Positions 1-5,234 of a stretch of DNA of 21,727 bases are shown here, in pieces. Positions within the stretch are counted from its first letter, which is position 1; the number at the start of each line of letters is the position of its first letter. Origin of the DNA: Moraxellaceae bacterium (GTDB lineage Bacteria; Pseudomonadota; Gammaproteobacteria; Pseudomonadales; Ketobacteraceae); contig NVVG01000009.1 in the NCBI GenBank assembly GCA_002402125.1, forward strand, positions 1 to 21,727. Direction: 5' to 3'. The notes under the pieces were generated by a model. That model saw nothing but the letters and a program-made list of their open reading frames with translations. It ran no database searches and was not told the DNA's origin. The translations under genes and the position numbers were made by a program.

Positions 1-60
1 GGAGTTGGAGCAGGAGTTGGAGCAGGAGTTGGAGCAGGAGTTGGAGCAGGAGTTGGAGCA
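1..60. repeat. 12-bp tandem repeat inside lipoprotein gene
   Basis: Five perfect copies of ggagttggagca, read on the minus strand as Pro-Ala-Pro-Thr units. A sixth, diverged copy lies at 61-72. The array may extend left of the window. The unit is a multiple of three, so copy-number change would alter stalk length without a frameshift. Confidence 0.95.
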
Positions 61-359
61 GGAGCCGGTGCTGGAATTAAAATAGGTGTTGGAATTAAAA
101 TAGGTGTTGGAATTAAAATAGGTGCTGGAATTGGCGGAGGCGTTGGTTCGGGGGCTTCTAATTCTGCAGGGGGTAGCTCAGTGTCGAATGAGTCTAGGTT
201 GTCATCGTCATCTTCAAAATCGCTTGGCTCGGTAACGCCAAAGCTGGAGGCTTTGGGTGCGTTTGTGAGGGATGATTGCTCACCTTCTGGCTCGGCCGCA
301 CCGCAGCCGCTGAGAATGGCTGTTAGGGAAATTACGACAAACGCATACTTGAATGTCAC
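1..359 (-). CDS. Repeat-rich lipoprotein, 3' part cut by window edge
   Basis: The GTG start at 359 is preceded by CTGGAG nine bases upstream. The first 19 residues form a lipoprotein signal peptide ending in the lipobox LSGC, so the mature protein should be lipidated and held in the inner or outer membrane. An acidic segment with a DDDD stretch follows, then a Pro-rich stalk: three copies of a six-residue unit rich in Ile, Leu and Pro, then Pro-Ala-Pro-Thr units that run off the window. It is a paralogue of the lipoprotein at 709-1368: same signal-peptide length to the Cys, same spacing from ribosome site to start, same kind of stalk and the same upstream box position. The C-terminal domain is missing, so its function is unknown; a surface or periplasm-spanning adhesin-like role is only inference. 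Confidence 0.75.
   Translation of the reverse strand, partial: MTFKYAFVVISLTAILSGCGAAEPEGEQSSLTNAPKASSFGVTEPSDFEDDDDNLDSFDTELPPAELEAPEPTPPPIPAPILIPTPILIPTPILIPAPAPAPTPAPTPAPTPAPTPAPT
73..126. repeat. 18-bp tandem repeat inside lipoprotein gene
   Basis: Three copies of ggaattaaaataggtgtt (73-90, 91-108, 109-126, the last ending gct) encode a six-residue Pro/Ile/Leu unit in the minus-strand lipoprotein. The near-perfect DNA identity points to recent expansion. Confidence 0.95.
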
Positions 360-451
360 GAGGCACTGCTCCAGGGATATCACTTGTTAGCAGCCAGGTT
401 AAAAAATTGTGGTCACCAACTCAAGGTGATTCGTGGCGTAATGACTAAAGT

Positions 452-467
452 TGTGAGGGACCTCACG
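452..467 (-). promoter_or_regulatory. Crp/Vfr-like box upstream of lipoprotein 1
   Basis: TGTGA-N6-TCACG matches the Crp/Vfr consensus TGTGA-N6-TCACA except for the last base. Its centre lies 100.5 bp from the GTG start at 359, the same distance as the box of the paralogous gene at 1368. No convincing -10 hexamer was found at the matching distance. Confidence 0.5.
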
Positions 468-627
468 GTTTTAGACGGTAAAACTGGATGCTAGGGTTTA
501 TTGATTGGCGGGCATCCTATCATTTTGTGCGTGGGGAGGCACGATTTTGGTAAATTATTATTTTCATTGGGTTTTTTGGGAATTCTTTTGTGTTCTGGGG
601 GTATATTTTTGCTGGAGGATTGTATGT

Positions 628-651
628 GTTCCCACGCGGGAGCGTGGGAAC
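628..651. repeat. REP-like palindrome
   Basis: GTTCCCACGC and GCGTGGGAAC form a perfect 10-bp stem around a GGGA loop. The core GTTCCCACGC...GCGTGGGAAC resembles dispersed extragenic palindromes of many gammaproteobacterial genomes, some of which are mobilised by RAYT (Y1) transposases. It sits about 60 bp past the stop of the lipoprotein at 709-1368 and could also act as a transcript-end hairpin, but no T-run follows it on the minus strand. Confidence 0.7.
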
Positions 652-708
652 GAGGGCTCGGTGGAGGTTTTTTCTGTGTTTTGTGTTCTGAGTGCTGAGA
701 GTTGGGTG

Positions 709-1368
709 CTAGTAGATTGTTTTATATACAGCTTCGCTGTATTCGCTGTATACGTCGTTAGTGTCTAGGGTTGACACTTGGAATCCCCAGTCGCCTGCAG
801 ATAGTGCTTGGAGTTTAATTGACCTGGCCAAATAACCTACAGTTAATGTCTTCACTTCAGATGTATCGCTGTTTGTGTACAGGATTTTGTACCCCTTGAT
901 GTCTAATTGATCGAGGTCGTCGCCATTTTCTCTTTTGGTCGGTGCATCCCAGCTGATTTCGGCAGAAGTATCTGGCTCAGGTTCAGGAGTAGGCTCAGGA
1001 GTAGGCTCAGGAGTAGGCTCAGGAGTAGGCTCAGGAGTAGGCTCAGGAGTAGGCTCAGGAGTAGGTGCAGGAGTAGGTGCTGGAGTAGGTGCTGGAATAA
1101 TTACTGGAGTAGTATTTTGCATCGGCTCAGGGGTTGTATTTTGCATAGGTTCTGGTGTTGTATTTTGCATTGGCTCAGGCGTTGGCTCAGAAGTGCCTGG
1201 GTCCAGGTTGTCTTCATCACTGTCAAACTTATCCGTATTGGTGCTGCCTGGTTCAGTTGTAGTTGGAGTGTTGTCTGTTGATGCTGATTCATTTTGGCTC
1301 GACGATGCGCCACAACCAACTAACAGGGTGACAAGACATATAGCGATAAATAATTTCTTTAGTGCCAT
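709..1368 (-). CDS. Lipoprotein with Pro-Thr-Pro-Glu stalk and FN3-like domain
   Basis: A 219-residue protein starting at ATG 1368 with CTGGAG nine bases upstream. Residues 1-19 are a lipoprotein signal with lipobox LVGC (Cys19). An acidic Ser/Thr-rich linker follows, then three PEPMQNTT units, then a Pro-Ala-Pro-Thr to Pro-Thr-Pro-Glu stalk of about 40 residues. The last 85 residues contain SWDAP, GYKILYT and a closing Tyr-rich strand, the pattern of a fibronectin type III beta-sandwich. The layout is a lipid-anchored domain carried on a rigid, repeat-extended stalk. The TAG stop lies at 709-711. It is a paralogue of the gene at 1-359. Ligand and function are unknown; binding to surface polysaccharide or protein is inference. 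Confidence 0.85.
   Translation of the reverse strand: MALKKLFIAICLVTLLVGCGASSSQNESASTDNTPTTTEPGSTNTDKFDSDEDNLDPGTSEPTPEPMQNTTPEPMQNTTPEPMQNTTPVIIPAPTPAPTPAPTPEPTPEPTPEPTPEPTPEPTPEPTPEPEPDTSAEISWDAPTKRENGDDLDQLDIKGYKILYTNSDTSEVKTLTVGYLARSIKLQALSAGDWGFQVSTLDTNDVYSEYSEAVYKTIY
980..1099. repeat. 12-bp tandem repeat coding the Pro-Thr-Pro-Glu stalk
   Basis: Ten 12-bp units. Six are perfect ggctcaggagta copies (992-1063), with a variant before them and three variants after. They encode alternating Pro-Thr-Pro-Glu and Pro-Thr-Pro-Ala on the minus strand. Slippage would change stalk length in frame. Confidence 0.95.
1112..1183. repeat. 24-bp tandem repeat coding PEPMQNTT
   Basis: Three 24-bp units (1112-1135, 1136-1159, 1160-1183) differ at a few bases. 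Each encodes PEPMQNTT in the minus-strand lipoprotein. Confidence 0.9.
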
Positions 1369-1433
1369 GATGAATTACTCCAGAGATAGTGCGTTTCTTG
1401 TACTAACTCTAGGAATTGATGCATTTTTGCACA

Positions 1434-1439
1434 AGTATA
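1434..1439 (-). promoter_or_regulatory. Candidate -10 element of the FN3-like lipoprotein gene
   Basis: TATACT on the minus strand. A transcript starting about seven bases downstream (near 1427) would place the Crp-like box at 1461-1476 at about -41.5, the class II activator position. There is no good -35 hexamer, as expected for an activator-dependent promoter. The assignment is inference. Confidence 0.35.
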
Positions 1440-1446
1440 AATCGAG

Positions 1447-1462
1447 CATTTTGTACAAAATG
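1447..1462. promoter_or_regulatory. 16-bp perfect palindrome, candidate operator
   Basis: CATTTTGTACAAAATG is a perfect dyad. It overlaps by two bases the Crp-like box at 1461-1476 and ends next to the candidate -10 of the lipoprotein gene. Binding here could compete with the activator or polymerase. The cognate regulator is unknown. Confidence 0.45.
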
Positions 1463-1476
1463 TGAGCACCTTCACA
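1461..1476. promoter_or_regulatory. Crp/Vfr-like box, perfect consensus
   Basis: TGTGA-N6-TCACA with A-rich flank on the left. The centre is 100.5 bp upstream of the ATG at 1368. It lies in the divergent region shared with ugd, about 120 bp before the ugd -10, so it most likely serves the lipoprotein gene. Confidence 0.55.
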
Positions 1477-1592
1477 GGCCTCATGGCACTGCGTCTACAA
1501 AGCAGTGTGAAGCATTAAGCATTCGGCTGACTGGTGGGTCATTGAGTGTTTTGGTTCACTAAATGTCTTTGGGGTTTGTTAGGTTTTAAGGG

Positions 1593-1598
1593 TATAAT
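1593..1598 (+). promoter_or_regulatory. Candidate ugd promoter (-10 TATAAT)
   Basis: A perfect TATAAT about 47 bp before the ugd start codon. The -35 region (near 1568-1575) is poor. The predicted leader is about 40 nt and contains the AGGAGG ribosome site at 1631-1636. Confidence 0.5.
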
Positions 1599-1644
1599 CG
1601 CAGGCAGTTTTATCACTAAATTGTAGGTGTAGGAGGTTCACGCT

Positions 1645-2973
1645 GTGAAAGTATCAATATATGGTTCTGGTTATGTGGGATTGGTAACGGGAGCTTGTTT
1701 CTCAGAGATGGGGCATGATGTTTTGTGTGCCGATGTTGATGCTGCAAAAGTTGACATGCTGTTGGCGGGGGATATCCCTATTTATGAGCCAGGATTGGCT
1801 GATATGGTCACAAAAAGTGTTAAGGCTGGGACTCTGGATTTTACGACTGACCTTGAGCGTGCCGCCAAACATGGGGAGTGTGTGTTTATTGCGGTGGGGA
1901 CTCCTCCTGATGAGGATGGTTCGGCAGATTTAAAATATGTACTTTCTGTTGCCGAAACCATAGGTAAATACATCGAGAAGTATACTGTGGTTGTTGATAA
2001 ATCCACGGTGCCGGTTGGTACAGCAGCAAAAGTAACCGCAACAATCCAGCAATCTTTGCGTGAGCGAGGGTTGGATGTTGGCTTTGATGTGGTGTCTAAT
2101 CCAGAGTTTCTTAAAGAAGGCGCTGCAGTGTCTGATTTTATGAAGCCAGATCGTATTGTTATTGGTACAGATAGTGACAAAGCCGTTGCGGTACTCAAGG
2201 AACTCTATGCTCCGTTTAATCGCAATCACGATCGTATGTTGGTGATGGATGCGATATCTGCTGAATTGACCAAGTATGCGGCTAACTCCATGCTTGCTGC
2301 GAAGATCAGTTTTATCAATGAGATGTCAAACATTGCTGATGCGGTTGGAGCGGATATCGAGCAAGTTCGATTAGGCATCGGTTCTGATCCAAGAATTGGA
2401 TTTCAGTTTATCTACCCTGGTGCAGGTTATGGCGGTAGTTGTTTTCCAAAGGATATTACTGCGCTACACCGAACTGCCAAAGATCACGGTTATGAAGCCA
2501 AAATGCTTCAAGCTGTAGACGATGTTAATACCAAGCAAAAAGAAGTCATGTTTAGCAAAATCTCTAACCATTTTAAGGGTGACCTTTCCGGTAAACGTAT
2601 CGCAATATGGGGTTTGTCATTTAAACCAAACACCGACGATATGCGCGAGGCTCCTAGCCGAGTTTTGATGGAAGCGTTGTGGCAAGCTGGTGCTAGTGTT
2701 GCAGCTTTTGACCCTAAAGCGATGGAGGAGACACAAAGGATTTATGGGGATCGGGATGACTTGTTGTTGGTTGACACTAAGGAGCAAGCGGTAGCTGCTG
2801 CTGACGCTTTGGTTGTGATGACCGAGTGGAATAACTTCAGATCATTAGACTTTTCAATGCTAAGTGATAGTTTGAAAAACAAAGCACTGTTTGATGGCCG
2901 CAATATCTATAATCCAGAAAATGTTGAAGGCCACGGATTTGCCTATTACGGAATTGGTCGAGGACGCAAGTAG
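1645..2973 (+). CDS. ugd: UDP-glucose 6-dehydrogenase
   Basis: A 442-residue cytosolic enzyme that oxidises UDP-glucose to UDP-glucuronate with two NAD+, a precursor for exopolysaccharide, capsule or LPS sugars. The N-terminal Rossmann motif is GSGYVG (residues 7-12). The middle domain has NPEFLKEG and the helix with [12 protein letters not shown] carrying the active-site Lys. The catalytic Cys266 lies in [10 protein letters not shown]. The C-terminal UDP-binding domain includes [17 protein letters not shown]. Length is normal for the family. GTG start at 1645 has AGGAGG eight bases upstream. It ends facing the PEP-CTERM gene. With galU at 13.9 kb and prsK/prsR nearby it fits surface polysaccharide assembly. 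Confidence 0.97.
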   Translation: MKVSIYGSGYVGLVTGACFSEMGHDVLCADVDAAKVDMLLAGDIPIYEPGLADMVTKSVKAGTLDFTTDLERAAKHGECVFIAVGTPPDEDGSADLKYVLSVAETIGKYIEKYTVVVDKSTVPVGTAAKVTATIQQSLRERGLDVGFDVVSNPEFLKEGAAVSDFMKPDRIVIGTDSDKAVAVLKELYAPFNRNHDRMLVMDAISAELTKYAANSMLAAKISFINEMSNIADAVGADIEQVRLGIGSDPRIGFQFIYPGAGYGGSCFPKDITALHRTAKDHGYEAKMLQAVDDVNTKQKEVMFSKISNHFKGDLSGKRIAIWGLSFKPNTDDMREAPSRVLMEALWQAGASVAAFDPKAMEETQRIYGDRDDLLLVDTKEQAVAAADALVVMTEWNNFRSLDFSMLSDSLKNKALFDGRNIYNPENVEGHGFAYYGIGRGRK

Positions 2974-3040
2974 AATTTCTTGGTGTGCTTGTCGAAGCTG
3001 TGATGGTTTAGTCGCGCTTGTTGAAACATAGCGTACTAGG

Positions 3041-3090
3041 CCGCTGAATGAGCGCTCAGTAATTTTACTATTGAGTACTCATTCAGGCGG
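3041..3090. repeat. Imperfect inverted repeat between convergent genes
   Basis: The arms at 3041-3058 and 3072-3090 pair over about 18 bp with one bulged base and a two-base mismatch. Each arm holds its own 10-bp palindrome, TGAGCGCTCA and TGAGTACTCA. It lies between the ugd stop and the stop of the PEP-CTERM gene, so a bidirectional terminator or transcript-end hairpin is plausible, but neither strand has a clear T-run. Confidence 0.6.
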
Positions 3091-3096
3091 ATGGAT

Positions 3097-3531
3097 CTAG
3101 GTTCTTTTGTTGCGCGCCATAAGCAAGCCTATCAAGCCCAGACAAAGCAGGGCCAATGTGCCAGATTCAGGTATTACGTTGATATGGTTGGACTCTTCGA
3201 ATCCTCCAGATTCTGAACCTTCGCTAGAAGCAATGACATCATCAGTAACACCCATATCCATAAATGGTCCCTTGGTTTCTAAGGGGTTCACTTCAGTAGC
3301 CTCAGGTGACGACGTGTCACCATTGGTATTACTACGGGTATTGTGAACTAGCTCTAGGTAGAGCTTGTACAGTGCTAACAGATTACTGCCTTTCTCAGAT
3401 AAAAAAGCTTCATTACTGCTATATTGGCTGGCTTCTTCAGGGTTACCGAAAAGATCAAATAGTGACATGTCGGCTTTTGCACTTGGGACAATTAACATGG
3501 CTACTAGTAAGGTAGCAAATGTGATTTTCAT
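3097..3531 (-). CDS. Small PEP-CTERM sorting-domain protein
   Basis: A 144-residue exported protein. The ATG at 3531 has AGGAG seven bases upstream; a longer frame from 3636 exists but lacks a ribosome site and would bury the signal peptide. Residues 1-20 are a signal peptide (hydrophobic core, then SAKA). The middle is acidic and Ser/Asn-rich without a recognised domain. The C-terminus has IPES, a hydrophobic helix and a basic tail (ARNKRT): the tripartite exosortase sorting signal, with Ser at the third motif position instead of Pro. By the family model exosortase A (XrtA) would cleave and anchor it. No exosortase gene is in the window. It follows prsK-prsR in the same direction and has a sigma-54-type promoter, so PrsR control is likely. 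Confidence 0.8.
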   Translation of the reverse strand: MKITFATLLVAMLIVPSAKADMSLFDLFGNPEEASQYSSNEAFLSEKGSNLLALYKLYLELVHNTRSNTNGDTSSPEATEVNPLETKGPFMDMGVTDDVIASSEGSESGGFEESNHINVIPESGTLALLCLGLIGLLMARNKRT

Positions 3532-3842
3532 GAGATACTCCTGACGTTGTGGGTCATTGAGTGTGCCGCCGCTCTCATTCGGTGAAAATTGTGCACAAGC
3601 AGGCAGGCCAATAAATACACGCATAATGCAGGCCATTATTTATAGGGCCTTATTAATCAATTGTTTGTATTTTGAGCGTGCAAGCGCCTAGGCTGAATAG
3701 TAAAAAATACTGACGTAAGCGTGGGTTTGTACGTTGAAATGTATGGAGGGGAGCTAGGCGTTTTCTACGTGAAATAATTCCATTTGGGAGTCGTTAACTC
3801 CCATCAGAATAGACAGTATGAGCGAATCGAGAGATGGGCCGT
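3532..3842 (-). other. Regulatory intergenic region between prsR and the PEP-CTERM gene
   Basis: About 310 bp without a gene. It holds the ribosome site of the PEP-CTERM gene (near 3539-3543), a candidate sigma-54 promoter (3621-3635) and about 150 bp upstream of it where an enhancer-binding protein could bind. GCCTAGGC at 3686-3693 is an 8-bp palindrome there. An inverted repeat TGGGAGT-N5-ACTCCCA (3785-3803) lies 40 bp past the prsR stop and may shape the transcript end. Confidence 0.55.
3621..3635 (-). promoter_or_regulatory. Candidate sigma-54 (-24/-12) promoter of the PEP-CTERM gene
   Basis: On the minus strand TGGCCTGCATTATGC has the invariant GG and GC dinucleotides exactly ten bases apart and matches TGGCACG-N4-TTGC at most positions (mismatches in the ACG part and first T). 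A transcript would start near 3610, about 80 nt before the ATG. The neighbouring PrsR has the GAFTGA sigma-54 contact loop. Confidence 0.55.
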
Positions 3843-5210
3843 TTAGTTTGCAGTATCTTGAGCTTCGATTTCGTATTTCTTCATAAGATCGTAAAGAGTA
3901 GGGCGAGTTACTCCTAGATATTTTGCTGCTGCTGTTATCTGTCCACCCGTTAGGTTGATAGCTTGAATGATCGCAGATTTCTCTGCAGCTTGTCTTACTT
4001 GGCGTAGATTAATCGATAAATCTTCGTGGTGGGGAAGTGCAAGATCTTCAACCGAGAGGGTTTTTGTGTCTGCCATGATGACAGCACGTTTAATTTTGTT
4101 TTCTAACTCGCGAACGTTACCAGGCCACTCATAGCTCTCTATTGCTGCCGCGGCTTCGGCGCTAAAGCCCTTAATATTTCTGTTCTGAGCGTCGCAGTAT
4201 TTAGATAGGATGTGACGAGCGAGTAGTATCTTGTCGCCTTCTCTATCCCTCAAAGGTGGTAGTTCTACAACGATTTCACTGATCCTGTAATATAAATCTT
4301 CTCGAAAGGTTTTTTCGCTAACCATTTCTTCTAGGTTTTTGTTAGTAGCGCATACTACCCTTATGTCCACATCAATTTCGTCTCGACCACCGAGCCGCTC
4401 TATTGTGCGCTCTTGTAAAAAACGTAATAATTTTGCTTGTAGGGTAAGAGGCATATCGCCTATTTCATCAAGGAACAAGGTGCCCCCGTGAGCAACTTCT
4501 ATCTTGCCCAGGGTTCTTTTGGTGGCACCCGTGAATGCTCCCTTCTCATAGCCAAACAATTCACTTTCCATTAGGTTTTCAGGTACTGCCGCACAGTTAA
4601 TAGCGACAAAGCGTTTTTCAGACCGATGACTAAGATGATGGATCGATTTTGCGATAACTTCTTTACCGGTACCTGATTCTCCAAGAACCAAACAGGTGAC
4701 GTCTACAGGTGCTACTTTTTCAATGGTGCGACATACGTTGAGCATTGCCGCATCCGAAGCAATTATGCCACTTAGAGGGGATTGAGCTTTTAATTGCAGG
4801 CGACGATTCTCTTGCTCTAATTGAGCCATCTGATGGGCTCGTTGGACAATTAGGTCAAGTGTGTCCGTATTCACCGGCTTTTGATAAAAGTCGTAGGCGC
4901 CGAGCGCTACAGCTCTGAGTGCATTGTTATAGTCGTGATAACCGGTGACAACGATGATTTTTGTGTTGGGCGCGATGGACAATGTTTGCTGGATTGTTAG
5001 GAAGCCTTCTTCTACACCTTCTTCATCAGGTGGAAGCCCAAGATCCTGCAGTACAACGGGCGGTTCATCCCGGCGTATAGCCGCAATGGCACTATCACGA
5101 TCCCCCGCAATAATGACTTCGTATTGATCGAAATGCCAGCGTAATTGGCTTTGTAGGCCAGTGTCATCTTCTACTATTAAGAGCTTCGGCTTTTTATTTG
5201 ATTGATTCAT
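3843..5210 (-). CDS. prsR: PEP-CTERM-box response regulator, sigma-54 activator PrsR
   Basis: A 455-residue NtrC-type regulator. The receiver domain (about 1-125) has acidic pocket E14/D15/D16, phosphoacceptor Asp56 in LQDLGLP and Lys111 in QKP. The AAA+ domain has Walker A GESGTGKE (177-184), the sigma-54 contact loop GAFTGA (224-229) and Walker B LFLDEIGD. A Fis-type helix-turn-helix closes the protein (GQITAAAKYLGVTRPTLY). The receiver layout with LPPDEEGVEEGF is that of the PEP-CTERM/XrtA regulator PrsR. It starts 24 bp after the prsK stop, so the two form a two-component operon. Known PrsK/PrsR systems activate PEP-CTERM genes through RpoN, matching the promoter found downstream. Confidence 0.93.
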   Translation of the reverse strand: MNQSNKKPKLLIVEDDTGLQSQLRWHFDQYEVIIAGDRDSAIAAIRRDEPPVVLQDLGLPPDEEGVEEGFLTIQQTLSIAPNTKIIVVTGYHDYNNALRAVALGAYDFYQKPVNTDTLDLIVQRAHQMAQLEQENRRLQLKAQSPLSGIIASDAAMLNVCRTIEKVAPVDVTCLVLGESGTGKEVIAKSIHHLSHRSEKRFVAINCAAVPENLMESELFGYEKGAFTGATKRTLGKIEVAHGGTLFLDEIGDMPLTLQAKLLRFLQERTIERLGGRDEIDVDIRVVCATNKNLEEMVSEKTFREDLYYRISEIVVELPPLRDREGDKILLARHILSKYCDAQNRNIKGFSAEAAAAIESYEWPGNVRELENKIKRAVIMADTKTLSVEDLALPHHEDLSINLRQVRQAAEKSAIIQAINLTGGQITAAAKYLGVTRPTLYDLMKKYEIEAQDTAN

Positions 5211-5234
5211 TGGCTTTTTAGTGTCGCTGGCATT

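Larger units (their letters stand above)
360..708. other. Intergenic region between the two lipoprotein genes
   Basis: This stretch of about 350 bp holds no supportable gene; the open frames at about 500-770 are low-complexity and have no ribosome site or family resemblance. It contains the ribosome site of the left lipoprotein (near 369-374), the Crp-like box at 452-467 and the REP-like hairpin at 628-651. The part from 520 to 700 is rich in T and G on the plus strand. Confidence 0.6.

Noticed and set aside
501..768. Two Phe/Cys/Val-rich plus-strand frames
   Set aside because: Low complexity, no ribosome site or family resemblance, and they run across the REP-like palindrome; one also enters the 3' end of the minus-strand lipoprotein.
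907..1465. Plus-strand Gly-Val-Gly and Arg-Ser-rich frames
   Set aside because: They are translations of the 12-bp repeat on the wrong strand; the minus-strand frame has signal peptide, ribosome site and a recognisable domain.
3599..3617. A second -24/-12-like sequence (TGGCCTGCCTGCTTGT) before the PEP-CTERM gene
   Set aside because: The GG and G(T) elements are one base too far apart for sigma-54; the site at 3621-3635 has exact spacing.
3532..3636. Extended N-terminus of the PEP-CTERM protein from ATG 3636
   Set aside because: It would place 35 residues before the signal peptide and runs over the sigma-54 promoter; the ATG at 3531 has AGGAG.
3785..3803. TGGGAGT-N5-ACTCCCA as a rho-independent terminator of prsR
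   Set aside because: The stem is only 7 bp and no T-run follows on the minus strand; kept only as a hairpin in the intergenic description.
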